Source: Prevotella sp. UBA2742
Lineage (GTDB): Bacteria > Bacteroidota > Bacteroidia > Bacteroidales > Bacteroidaceae
Direction: 5' to 3'
DNA: 64,000 nt
Assembly (NCBI GenBank): GCA_002353485.1
Contig: DEJS01000018.1
Span: 1 to 64,000 of the forward strand
A program made the position numbers and the translations under genes. Positions within the stretch are counted from its first letter, which is position 1. Each line of letters starts with the position of its first letter. The notes below the pieces were generated by a model. The model saw only the letters and a program-made list of their open reading frames with translations. It was not told the DNA's origin and made no database searches. Positions 40,552 to 49,638 of this stretch are shown here, in pieces.

Positions 40552-43500
40552 ATGAAAGAAAAACTATTTAGACTGCTGCTGCTGGTGATGGCTGTCCTAC
40601 TGACGGGCACTGCCGGCGTGCAGGCAAAGAAGGTGCACACGCTGGGCGACTCGACGATGGCACCTTACGACGAGTCGGCCACCAACACGCGTGGCTGGGG
40701 AATGTATTTTGGCAACTTCCTCACCAATGGGTGGACCAGCGTCAACTATGCCAAGGGTGGACGCGACTCGCGTGGCGGCTACAACGAGCTGTGGAACAAC
40801 GCGAAGAACTCGGTAGAGGCCGGCGACTATGTGCTCATACAGTTTGCCCACAACGATGGTAAGTACAATGGTATTGACAATTTGGAGCTGCAGGCCTACT
40901 ATACCGCCAATGGCGATGCCAGCAATGCTGCCGCCGTGAAGAGCGACGGACGCGGCACTACGCCGTCGACGACCTACAAGGAGTGTCTGACGCAGATTGT
41001 CAATGCCGTCAAGGCGAAAGGGGCCATCCCCGTCCTCGTCTCTGCCGTATGCCGTTGCTATTTTGGCAGCGACAACAAGATTACGCGTCCTGGTCGTCAC
41101 GACCTGGGCAACAAGTATGATGCCATCGTCGATGGTGTGCTGAAGACAGGACTCATCATCTCTGAGTCTGACCACACCTACGACTACAGCTACCAGATGC
41201 AGCAGTTGGCTACCGAGCTGGGTGTACAGTTCATCGACATGACCACGGCCACGAAGAACCTCTATGAGAGCTACGGCACCTATGATAAGTGCTACAGTGC
41301 CCTGTTTGACAAGGGCAGCGAGACCGACAATACCCACTACAATCTGACGGGTGCCTTGATGGCTGCCCGCCTGTGTGCACAGCTGATGAAGGATGCCGAC
41401 ATCCTGACTGATGATATCGTGGTGCCTACCGACCTTTCGTTCAATCCTGCCACTTCTGACATGGGCGATGTCTATGTAGGTCAGTCGGCCACCAAGGAGC
41501 TGACACTGAGCGGTCTGGGTCTGGAACCCTCAACAGGAGAGGTGGCTGTTACTGCTTCTGAAGGAATCCTGCTGTCTGTTGACAAGCAGAACTGGCAGAG
41601 TTCCCTCTCTGTGTCTTACGAGAGCGGTACACTGATAAAGACCATCTATGCCAAGGTCTCGGCAACTGCTGTCGGTGTGGTCAATGGTACTGTAACCGCC
41701 ACATTGGGCGACAAGACTGCCGTAGCCAATGTGACCATGAACGCCATTGAGCTGGGTGGTGGCGACCCCTTCACCGTGAAGTGGGCATTGACCAGTAATG
41801 ACGACCCTGTGGTTGATGGCAATGCTACCGCTGCTGCCGTCAAGGTGGAAGGCATGGTGAAGTATAGCAACGACAGCCAGAAGGGTATCATGGTCAGCAC
41901 CAGCGAGGGTGGGGCCTGGGTAAAGGCCGAGGATGACTCGCCCAACCAGTATGTGCAGTTCACTGTGACGGCTCCTGACGGCAAGAAGCTCGACATCAAC
42001 CACATTGCCATGAAGGTGGGCGGACACGGAGGCAATGGTATGAAGTGCCACGTCTATTATTCTACCGACGGCTTTGTGACGCGTACCACGATTTATGCCC
42101 CGGCCTCAATGGCCAGTGGCGTGATGAACGAAGTGGACGCTACCCCCGTCATCAAACTTGAGGAGGGCGACCAACTGCAGATTCGCGTCTATCCTTGGTA
42201 CACTGGCAATGTTACAGGCAAGTGGCTGTGCATCTCTGATGTCGAGGTGGGCGGCCAGTCGAAGGACGCCGCCGGTGTGAACATTCCCGGGACCATTACC
42301 TATAAGCTGGACAAAGGCGGACTGCAGCAGGGCGACGATGTCGTGATGGATCCTAATGAGCTGTCGGCAGGCTTTGCCGCCAAGACGTGGAAGGCTGGTG
42401 AGGCCCTGACCGTCAGCGGAACGCAGAACTATCAGGGTGCGACGGGTGAGAGCAACATCACCCAGACGGCCATCGTCAACAACACGGGTGCTTCGCTCTC
42501 GTCGATGGCTGGTGCTGACAACACGCTGACACTGACGCTGACCCCTGAGGATGGCTTCTCGTTTGTCCCCTCCAAGCTTAGCTTCCAGGCTGCCCGCTAT
42601 GGAACAGACGGGGGTAAGATCAGTGCTTCGGTGGATGCCGGTGATACGCATGCCGACTTGGTTACTAACGCTGATGTGAACCGTAGTGGCAAGTCGCTGC
42701 CCGTCGCCTCGTTTACCGAGGCTATCAGCGGTGTGACGGCAACGGCTGACAATCCCCTGAAGCTGAACTTCTCATTCCTCGGACTGGGAAATACCAAGAC
42801 CATGGGTCTGTCGAACGTAGTCATCGAGGGTACCCTCGTGGGCGCTGCCCAGCAGGTGACGAAGTATGCGCTGAGCACACAGGTGCTGCCCTCGACCGAG
42901 GCTGGCTCCATCAGCCGCGACCCAGATATGGATACTTATAAGGCAGGCTCGCAGGTGACGCTGAAGGCCAGCAAGAATTTTGGCTATAAATTCAAGGAGT
43001 GGCAGGACGCCGCAGGTGCCGTGGTGTCTACCGACGCAGAGACTACTGTCACCATGGATGCAGAGAAGACCATGAAGGCTGTCTTCGAGGCGGTACCCCT
43101 CTATACCGTCAAGACACATGTCATGAACGATGCCGACCGCGACCTGGGAAGCGTCACTCTCTCGCCCAACGACCATGAAGGTCAGTATGAGGCCGGCACG
43201 AAGATTACGGCTACGGCCAACGAGTCGAAGATACTGAAGTTTATCCACTGGGAGGACAACAGCACATCGGCTACCCGCGAGATTACAGTCAATGGGGATA
43301 TGACCATCACGGCCAACTATGAGGTACAGGACTTCATTGCCGTCTTTGACGCCAGCACTACGGCAGCCTATGCCACACAGGGCAGCTATCCGTTTGCTGC
43401 CGACGTGACGTGGGATGCCAACCGCAATGCCAAGGTGTCAGTGGTAAAGCAGAGCGACGGCTCGTTGGTCAAGGGTACTAATGCTACACCCGTGGTGCGC

Positions 43501-45687
43501 AATCGTGCCAACAGTGGTGTGCTCTCTACGCTGAGTGGTGTCTTCCAGAATGGCTATAACACAGCCGAGATTGCCTGGCAGTACCAGTTCTCTACCGTTG
43601 GTTTCACTGCTGCCACTTTCGAGGCCGATATGGCTGCTAAGAATGCTGCCACCAAGAGCTGGAAGGCTCAGCTGTCTACTGACGGCACTACATACGAGGA
43701 CCTGGGTGAGGCATGGGAGGTTGCTGCCAATACGCAGAAGGCACTGACGTTTACGCTGCCTGCTGCAGCCATCGGCAAGGAGACGGTATACGTACGCATC
43801 ATGGGTACGGGGACAGAACTGCTGTCTGATAAATACCAGTTTGACGCAGGTACTTCAGAAGAGGGCTTGGCATATGCCACCAACTCAGAGAGTCAGGTGG
43901 GCAATGTCTACGTACTGGGCGAGGCTGTCGTCGTGGCTGACGAGGCGGCTCCACGGGTGACGGCAACCATTCCTGTCAGCCAGGCTACGGGAGTCAGTGC
44001 TACGGGTAGGGTCACCATCTCGTTCGACGAGAGAATTCAGGCCGTAGAGGACGCTGAGGCAGCTACGCTGACGGCTGACGGCGGGTTGCCGGTGGCTATC
44101 ACGCCCGAGTGGAGCAGCCGTTCGGTAAGCTTCAGCTACAATGGTCTGAATTATAACACGCAGTATACCTTCCGGATGCCTGCTAATTACGTGCAGGACA
44201 ATTCGGGCAACAAGCTGGCGGAGGCTGTCACCCTTGTCTTCACCACGATGAACCGTCCGACGGTGGAGAAGGGAGACTACGACGTCGTGGTATCTACTGT
44301 CGAGGAGCTCAGTGCTGCCATTACAGCTGCCAACAACCGCAGCGACAAGAACACGCGCTATCGTATCTTCATCAAGAAAGGGACATACAAGCTGCCTACC
44401 GGTGCATTGAAGCATTACAAGCATACCAATAGCGACGGCAGTAAGACATACTGGGAGGGTGACATGCCCGACCCCATCACCTATATCACGGCTGCCAACA
44501 TCTCGTTTGTCGGTGAGGACCGCGATGCCACCATCATCACACAGGACATTACGAACGATGCAGACATGCTGTTCGACGGACAGTTCGGCAAGGCCCACAT
44601 CTACGAGGAGATAGCCAACAGTGCTGTGTTCCAGCTGGAAAGCTCGGCTACGGACACTTATTTCCAAGACCTTACCATCAAGAGTGGTATCAACGATGCA
44701 CTGGGACGTAACCTTGCCGTTCACGACAAGTCGTCGAAGACTATCTATAAGAACACCCTGCTTTACGGCTATCAGGACACATGGACATCGAACAACCAGA
44801 ATGGTATGTACTATTTCGAGGGTGGACAGGTGCGCGGCCGTACAGACTACCTGTGTGGTAAGGGCGATGCCTACTTCAAGGGTGTGGAGCTGTTACAGGT
44901 GGCCAGTGGTTATGCTGCCGTGCCTTCAACGCCGAAGAGCATTGGCTGGGTGTTCAAGGACTGCGAGTTCAGTGCCAGCGGTAGCGGTGTTGACGGTACC
45001 TATACTTTGGGTCGTCCCTGGGGAAAGGGCACTCCCGTAGCTGTTTTCATTGATACCAAGATGAACGTGACGCCACAAGCCATTGGATGGAATGAAATGA
45101 GCGGAGGTTGGCCTGCGCGGTTTGCAGAGTATAACAGCGTGAACGCCAGCGGCGTAGCCATCGACCTCAGCGGTCGTAAGACAACGTTTGCTGATACTCA
45201 TGCCAACAACCCCGTGCTGACGGCTGACGAGGCTGCTGCCTATAGCGATATGAGTGCTATGTTTGGCGACTGGCAGCCTGCAATGGCTACCGAGCAGGCT
45301 CCCGTACCCACCAATGTGAAGCTGGCAGGCACTGTCCTGTCATGGGATGGAAGCGATTATACCATGTCGTATGCCGTCTGTGCAGATGGCGAAGTCGTTG
45401 CCTTCACTACTGACAACCAGTACGACCTGAGCAGCTCTACGTCAGCCCCACGTCGTGACGCGGGTTCGGTTCAGTATACCGTGCGTGCCGCCAATCAGAT
45501 GGGTGGTTTGAGCGAGGCTTCTGCCGTAGCAGCAAATACGGATGGCATAGAGGCCATAGACGGTCAGGGAACGCCTGTCGTCGAGGCTGTCTTTACTGCT
45601 GACGGAAAACGTGTTGGCAGATTACAGCGCGGTCTGAACATAGTCCGTATGAGCAACGGTACCATACGGAAGGTATTGGTACGGTAA
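40552..45687 (+). CDS. Multidomain pectinase: rhamnogalacturonan acetylesterase (CE12-like) plus pectin methylesterase (CE8)
   Basis: A 1711-residue exported protein. The signal peptide is followed by an SGNH domain of the CE12 type (GDSTMAPY near 32, QFAHNDG near 98, HYNLTG near 262). Sandwich domains follow, then InlB/Flg-like repeats (about 775-920; KEWQDAAGAVVST, IHWEDNSTSATREITV) and a Big_5-like domain (1125-1235). The CE8 beta-helix spans 1241-1565, with GYQDTW near 1405, GRTDYLCGKGDAYF near 1429 and LGRPWGKGT near 1485. The tail DGKRVGRLQRGLNIVRMSNG resembles Prevotella T9SS-type sorting domains. Removing acetyl and methyl esters in one chain prepares pectin for lyases. Attachment to the surface by T9SS is inferred. 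Confidence 0.9.
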   Translation: MKEKLFRLLLLVMAVLLTGTAGVQAKKVHTLGDSTMAPYDESATNTRGWGMYFGNFLTNGWTSVNYAKGGRDSRGGYNELWNNAKNSVEAGDYVLIQFAHNDGKYNGIDNLELQAYYTANGDASNAAAVKSDGRGTTPSTTYKECLTQIVNAVKAKGAIPVLVSAVCRCYFGSDNKITRPGRHDLGNKYDAIVDGVLKTGLIISESDHTYDYSYQMQQLATELGVQFIDMTTATKNLYESYGTYDKCYSALFDKGSETDNTHYNLTGALMAARLCAQLMKDADILTDDIVVPTDLSFNPATSDMGDVYVGQSATKELTLSGLGLEPSTGEVAVTASEGILLSVDKQNWQSSLSVSYESGTLIKTIYAKVSATAVGVVNGTVTATLGDKTAVANVTMNAIELGGGDPFTVKWALTSNDDPVVDGNATAAAVKVEGMVKYSNDSQKGIMVSTSEGGAWVKAEDDSPNQYVQFTVTAPDGKKLDINHIAMKVGGHGGNGMKCHVYYSTDGFVTRTTIYAPASMASGVMNEVDATPVIKLEEGDQLQIRVYPWYTGNVTGKWLCISDVEVGGQSKDAAGVNIPGTITYKLDKGGLQQGDDVVMDPNELSAGFAAKTWKAGEALTVSGTQNYQGATGESNITQTAIVNNTGASLSSMAGADNTLTLTLTPEDGFSFVPSKLSFQAARYGTDGGKISASVDAGDTHADLVTNADVNRSGKSLPVASFTEAISGVTATADNPLKLNFSFLGLGNTKTMGLSNVVIEGTLVGAAQQVTKYALSTQVLPSTEAGSISRDPDMDTYKAGSQVTLKASKNFGYKFKEWQDAAGAVVSTDAETTVTMDAEKTMKAVFEAVPLYTVKTHVMNDADRDLGSVTLSPNDHEGQYEAGTKITATANESKILKFIHWEDNSTSATREITVNGDMTITANYEVQDFIAVFDASTTAAYATQGSYPFAADVTWDANRNAKVSVVKQSDGSLVKGTNATPVVRNRANSGVLSTLSGVFQNGYNTAEIAWQYQFSTVGFTAATFEADMAAKNAATKSWKAQLSTDGTTYEDLGEAWEVAANTQKALTFTLPAAAIGKETVYVRIMGTGTELLSDKYQFDAGTSEEGLAYATNSESQVGNVYVLGEAVVVADEAAPRVTATIPVSQATGVSATGRVTISFDERIQAVEDAEAATLTADGGLPVAITPEWSSRSVSFSYNGLNYNTQYTFRMPANYVQDNSGNKLAEAVTLVFTTMNRPTVEKGDYDVVVSTVEELSAAITAANNRSDKNTRYRIFIKKGTYKLPTGALKHYKHTNSDGSKTYWEGDMPDPITYITAANISFVGEDRDATIITQDITNDADMLFDGQFGKAHIYEEIANSAVFQLESSATDTYFQDLTIKSGINDALGRNLAVHDKSSKTIYKNTLLYGYQDTWTSNNQNGMYYFEGGQVRGRTDYLCGKGDAYFKGVELLQVASGYAAVPSTPKSIGWVFKDCEFSASGSGVDGTYTLGRPWGKGTPVAVFIDTKMNVTPQAIGWNEMSGGWPARFAEYNSVNASGVAIDLSGRKTTFADTHANNPVLTADEAAAYSDMSAMFGDWQPAMATEQAPVPTNVKLAGTVLSWDGSDYTMSYAVCADGEVVAFTTDNQYDLSSSTSAPRRDAGSVQYTVRAANQMGGLSEASAVAANTDGIEAIDGQGTPVVEAVFTADGKRVGRLQRGLNIVRMSNGTIRKVLVR

Positions 45688-45692
45688 GGATA

Positions 45693-46676
45693 CTATCGCA
45701 ACAATTCGCGACAACGTTCAAGGATGGCCAACAGGTCATCCTTTTTTTCTGCCCGCAGCATTTGGATGCGAGTCTCGCGAAAGTTGGGAATACCTTTGAA
45801 TACTGGTGTGGCAGCCAGATGGCGACGAGTGTGCAGTATGCCGCGCAGTTCGTCTTCACGTTCCGGCACACTCCTGCCGTTTGCTGCTGCTATACGCTCT
45901 ATGTTGATGCGAAGCTGCTCCTCCAGCACGTCAATCTTCTCGTCGAGCGTCAGCTCCTTTCTGCTGAAAATCCATGGGCACCCGAAGGTGGCACGCCCTA
46001 TCATGACGGCATCCACACCGTACGTGTCGAAGGCTCGGTCAGCATCGTCAAGGCTCTTGATGTCGCCATTGCCAATGATGGGTATGTGAATGTTGGGATT
46101 GTGCCTGACCTCGCCAATGAGTGTCCAGTCGGCCTGGCCGGTGTACATCTGGCTGCGCGTGCGTCCGTGGATGGTCAGGGCCTGGATGCCACACGCCTGT
46201 AGTTGTTCGGCCAGGGTGGTGATGATGAGTTGCTCATGGTTCCACCCCAGACGGGTCTTGGCCGTAACAGGCAGCCGTACCGCCTCAACCACCTTTTGTG
46301 TTATCTCCAGCATCTTTGGGATGTTCTGTAGCATACCGGCTCCGGCACCCTTGCCTGCCACCTTCTTCACCGGACAGCCAAAGTTCAGGTCTATCAGGTC
46401 GGGTCCTGCCTGTTCTACTATCTTGGCTGCTTCTACCATCGCGTCAGTGTCGCGTCCGTAAATCTGGATGCCCACGGGTCGCTCTTCGTCGCTGATGGTG
46501 AGTTTCCTAAGCGTAGACTTCACATCGCGCACCAGGGCCTCTGCACTCACAAATTCTGTATATACCATGGCAGCACCAAACCGCTTGCAGAGCATGCGGA
46601 AGCCAATGTCTGTCACGTCCTCCATCGGTGCCAGAAAGACGGGTCTGTCACCAAAGTCTATTGTTCCTATCTTCAT
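45693..46676 (-). CDS. dusB: tRNA-dihydrouridine synthase
   Basis: A 327-residue flavin enzyme that reduces uridines in tRNA. It shows APMEDVTDIGFR near 15, the DLNFGCPVKKVAGKGAGAGM segment near 95 with the catalytic Cys, VTAKTRLGW near 137, HGRTRSQMYTGQADW near 170 and GNGDIKSLDDA near 203. Its ATG shares one base with the dprA stop (TAATG), so it is the last gene of a coupled four-gene minus-strand group. Confidence 0.94.
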   Translation of the reverse strand: MKIGTIDFGDRPVFLAPMEDVTDIGFRMLCKRFGAAMVYTEFVSAEALVRDVKSTLRKLTISDEERPVGIQIYGRDTDAMVEAAKIVEQAGPDLIDLNFGCPVKKVAGKGAGAGMLQNIPKMLEITQKVVEAVRLPVTAKTRLGWNHEQLIITTLAEQLQACGIQALTIHGRTRSQMYTGQADWTLIGEVRHNPNIHIPIIGNGDIKSLDDADRAFDTYGVDAVMIGRATFGCPWIFSRKELTLDEKIDVLEEQLRINIERIAAANGRSVPEREDELRGILHTRRHLAATPVFKGIPNFRETRIQMLRAEKKDDLLAILERCRELLR

Positions 46677-47788
46677 TATACGAGTAAATGGTATGTCCCT
46701 CCTGCCATGGGTCTGATGACGCCCTTCATTTCCAGCTGGAAGAGCAGGGCTGTCAGCTGACCTATGGGCATGTTGGTCTTAACGCTTATGATGTTGAGCT
46801 GAAGGTCGTTGGTTTGCTGTAGCAGGCTGACGACGAGTTCCTCTTCTGGACTGAGGTCAGGAAACAGCTGTCGTTCTATTGCCTCGGGTTGTTGCTGCAT
46901 GGTCTGCCACCCCATAGCCTCGATAAAGTCTTGTGCCGACGTGACGAGTGCAGCCGTGTTGTTACGTATCATGTGGTTGCACCCTTCTGAGTAAGGCATG
47001 CCTACAGCTCCAGGGAAGGCAAAGACGTCGCGACCGTACTCTTGGGCTATGCGACAAGTGATGAGTCCTCCGCCCTTGATGGCACTCTCTATGAGAACAG
47101 TGGCGTCCGAAATGCCGGCTACTATCCTGTTGCGTTGGCGGAAGTTATTGGGCAGCGCCTCGGTCTGTGAGACGTACTCCGTCAACAGTCCTCCATGCTT
47201 TACCATCTCCACGGCCGTGTCACGATGTCGGGGTGGGTATATCTGGTCCAGTCCGTGGGCCAGTACAGCTACCGTGTCGTAGCCCTGTTGGAGGGCGTTA
47301 CGGTGGGCACAGATGTCAATGCCATACGCCAGTCCGCTTACCACAAGCACCTGTGGGCACTGCTGGCGCAGGTCGCCGAGGAATCGTCGTACCAGGTCTT
47401 GTCCGTATGTCGTGCAATGGCGCGTACCCACGATGTTGAGGACATAGCGCGGATTGAGGTCGGCCGTACCCTTGTAGAACAGCACGATGGGTGCATCCGG
47501 GCATTGCCGCAGTCGCTGTGGATAGTCGTTGTCATTGAGGGCAAGAGCCTTGATTCCCGACTTGGTGATGAACTCCATCTCGGCAGCAGCGCGCCGTAGG
47601 GCTTCGTCCCAGTTCTTCATGGCCTCGCGCAGACGTGGCGTGGCATCGGCAAGGGCGTCGCCAATGTCCTTACGATGCTCGTAGACGGCCTGACTGCTTC
47701 CCATGGCCTGATAGAGTCGTAGCGCAATACTGGCATTGAAGCCCGTCATGCGCGTCAAGGCTATACTATAGTATATCTCGTCGTTCAT
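46676..47788 (-). CDS. dprA: DNA-processing protein DprA (Smf family)
   Basis: A 370-residue protein that loads RecA on incoming single-stranded DNA in transformable bacteria and is widely conserved elsewhere. The Rossmann core shows VGTRHCTTYGQDLVRRF near 120, VSGLAYGIDICAHRNAL near 148, AVLAHGLDQIYPPRH near 171 and FPGAVGMPYSEGCNHMI near 257. A winged-helix domain occupies the last 70 residues. The start at 47788 overlaps the thioesterase stop (ATGA at 47785-47788); a longer start would lie inside that gene. Confidence 0.94.
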   Translation of the reverse strand: MNDEIYYSIALTRMTGFNASIALRLYQAMGSSQAVYEHRKDIGDALADATPRLREAMKNWDEALRRAAAEMEFITKSGIKALALNDNDYPQRLRQCPDAPIVLFYKGTADLNPRYVLNIVGTRHCTTYGQDLVRRFLGDLRQQCPQVLVVSGLAYGIDICAHRNALQQGYDTVAVLAHGLDQIYPPRHRDTAVEMVKHGGLLTEYVSQTEALPNNFRQRNRIVAGISDATVLIESAIKGGGLITCRIAQEYGRDVFAFPGAVGMPYSEGCNHMIRNNTAALVTSAQDFIEAMGWQTMQQQPEAIERQLFPDLSPEEELVVSLLQQTNDLQLNIISVKTNMPIGQLTALLFQLEMKGVIRPMAGGTYHLLV

Positions 47789-48186
47789 AGATAGGGTGCA
47801 AAAGCCTTGTTGTATTCCTCGCTCTCGCCCAGCCGGCCGTTGATAAGGCATACAAGCATAATCTTGCCCTTGAAGCAGATGGCTTCGTCGCAGGCGCGAT
47901 AGATGTCCTGATGGAAGATATACTTAAAACCATCCTTCTCCAGCCACAGACGCGATATGAACTCGTCGTCGCAGCGTAGAGGTGCCTTGTATTGCAGCTC
48001 CATACGTGCCACGACGGCGTCGGTGCCGCGTGCGTGCATCTCAGCAAAGCTTAATCCACACTTCTTTAAAAACAAGTGGCGTGTATGCTCGGTGTAGTGC
48101 AGATAGTTGGCGTTGTTCACTATGCCCTCGATGTCGCACTCATAGTCGCGCACCTCCATGCGGGCTTCAAAAACGTATTTTCTCAT
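47785..48186 (-). CDS. 4HBT hot-dog-fold acyl-CoA thioesterase
   Basis: A 133-residue protein of the YbgC/4-hydroxybenzoyl-CoA thioesterase type. It shows VRDYECDIEGIVNNANYLHY at residues 12-31, with the Asp and the Asn-rich helix start that bind the thioester, and a conserved MELQYKAPLRCDDE strand near 62. It probably hydrolyses a short or medium acyl-CoA; the substrate cannot be read from the sequence. It lies ten bases after the DUF2851 gene and overlaps dprA by four. Confidence 0.88.
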   Translation of the reverse strand: MRKYVFEARMEVRDYECDIEGIVNNANYLHYTEHTRHLFLKKCGLSFAEMHARGTDAVVARMELQYKAPLRCDDEFISRLWLEKDGFKYIFHQDIYRACDEAICFKGKIMLVCLINGRLGESEEYNKAFAPYL

Positions 48187-48196
48187 TGGGATTCTT

Positions 48197-48235
48197 TTAG
48201 TGGGTGTTAGTGGGTAATGCGGGTGTTAGTGGGTG
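48197..48235 (-). repeat. Ten-base repeat array overlapping the DUF2851 3' end
   Basis: TTAGTGGGTG-type units at 48197-48206, 48207-48216, a nine-base variant at 48217-48225, and 48226-48235. The array contains the stop codon and encodes the Pro/Leu/Thr/Asn-rich tail of the DUF2851 protein. Confidence 0.8.
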
Positions 48236-49546
48236 ATTGGGGAGAGGGGGTTGCTGGCGTTTCAGGTACTCATATCCTATGCGGCACCGCAGACAGTCCT
48301 TCTTGTCGCAGTATTCCTTCTTTAGCTGGATGAGGGCCTGCGAGTCGCCTGCCGTCTTTACTTCCAAACCGCACTCCTGCCACATGCGTATGATGTGATT
48401 CTTCTCCGCCTTCAGCTGTTCCAGGAAGTCGAAGGCACGGTCGCACAGTTCTTCGCGCGAGGTATGGCGTCCGTAGGCAAAGAGCATGGGCACGCAGGTG
48501 TTGATGATGAGCAGGTTGATGCTGAATGGCGACAGGTGCTTGGCATTTCTAATACTTTCGGAACCAAAGGTATAGTGTGTCTCCCAGTAGGGCGTCACCT
48601 GCGTTTGGAACCGCTGGCTGATGCTTAGCATGTCGCGACACTCAATGAGCTGCGACAGTCCGGCCTTTTGCCGGTAGTAAAGATTGGCCAGCTGCGAGAT
48701 GCGAATATGTGGGAAGTTCTGCGGCCGCAGTCGCAGAAAGCGCCACCGTTTGTAGTCCATGGGCTGCAGCGAGAACTTGTGTGCCAGATACTGGTACTCG
48801 TTGCGCAGCCGTGCGAAGTAGCCCTCGTTTAGTGCATCCTTCTGATAGCGTTCAGGTATGGCGTCGAGTTCCAGCAGTCCTGCCTGTCCCATGAAGATGG
48901 CCTCAATCTGGAACAGGTCGTCGCGGTGTTTGCCCACGGCATTAAGGGGTATGTGGCGTGCCCACTCCTCAAAGGCGTCGCCGTTGATGCCGAAGCCGTA
49001 GTTACGGGCCAGCGTCATGAAATAGGCCTCTTCCCACGAGCCGTTGGCCTGCTTTACACGTTGCTCAATGGCTACGGTCTTCTGTTCCAGTCGCTCAGTC
49101 TGCAAGGCAGCCATCCACGAGTGTATGGTCAGTCGTGTCAGTGTGGGTATGATGCGGTAACAGGGTGGGTACGAGTCGGTCTTCAGCAGCTCCTCGTAGT
49201 TGTCCTGCACTGACGGAGGAACGGCCATGACCACCTGAGGCACAAAAAGCCCCTTGGAGGTCTGTACCTCGCGGTCGGCATCGCCTACAACGTGCAGCAC
49301 CACATTGTCGTAGTTGGCATCGTGGTCGTGTCCATGCAGGTACCAGTGCGACGAGCGGTCGTGTATCTCAACGTTGCCCACCCACAGCGTGCCACCTATC
49401 TTCACTTTGGCATTGAAGAAGTCTGGACCCGCATTGCGGTTGTGCAGTCCCGGATCTATCACCTCCACCTGGCGGCCGTCAGTAGTCTCCAGTCCAGTGA
49501 TGGGCCACATCTTATGCTTCCAGCAATAGTGCAACAGTTGTTCCAT
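48197..49546 (-). CDS. DUF2851 family protein
   Basis: A 449-residue protein of unknown function found across Bacteroidota. The N-terminus MEQLLHYCWKHKMWP and the segment HNRNAGPDFFNAKVKIGG near 35, with GNVEIHDRSSHWYLHGH near 57, are family hallmarks; the His/Asp/Glu-rich pattern recalls nucleases but this is not proven. It has no signal peptide or membrane helix. A cluster of Cys near 420-432 (CDKKDCLRCRIGY) may bind metal. The last 15 or so residues are encoded by an intergenic-type repeat. It is the first gene of the DUF2851-thioesterase-dprA-dusB group. Confidence 0.87.
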   Translation of the reverse strand: MEQLLHYCWKHKMWPITGLETTDGRQVEVIDPGLHNRNAGPDFFNAKVKIGGTLWVGNVEIHDRSSHWYLHGHDHDANYDNVVLHVVGDADREVQTSKGLFVPQVVMAVPPSVQDNYEELLKTDSYPPCYRIIPTLTRLTIHSWMAALQTERLEQKTVAIEQRVKQANGSWEEAYFMTLARNYGFGINGDAFEEWARHIPLNAVGKHRDDLFQIEAIFMGQAGLLELDAIPERYQKDALNEGYFARLRNEYQYLAHKFSLQPMDYKRWRFLRLRPQNFPHIRISQLANLYYRQKAGLSQLIECRDMLSISQRFQTQVTPYWETHYTFGSESIRNAKHLSPFSINLLIINTCVPMLFAYGRHTSREELCDRAFDFLEQLKAEKNHIIRMWQECGLEVKTAGDSQALIQLKKEYCDKKDCLRCRIGYEYLKRQQPPLPNHPLTPALPTNTH

Positions 49547-49566
49547 GCCTGCAAAGATACGAAATA

Positions 49567-49594
49567 ATTAACAATTGGCAATTGATAATTGAGA
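49567..49594 (+). repeat. Four ATTNNNA heptamers upstream of rnr
   Basis: Units at 49567, 49574, 49581 and 49588, overlapping the region of the -33 box (ATTG at 49581-49584) of the rnr promoter. Confidence 0.6.
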
Positions 49595-49611
49595 TTTATT
49601 TCGTACCTTTG
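49581..49611 (+). promoter_or_regulatory. Promoter for rnr
   Basis: ATTG at 49581-49584 (one mismatch to TTTG), a 19-base spacer and TACCTTTG at 49604-49611. The ATG at 49639 is 27 bases downstream. This rules out the in-frame ATG at 49582, which is inside the promoter. Confidence 0.65.
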
Positions 49612-49638
49612 CGCAAAGAAACTAAAAAACATAAGATT

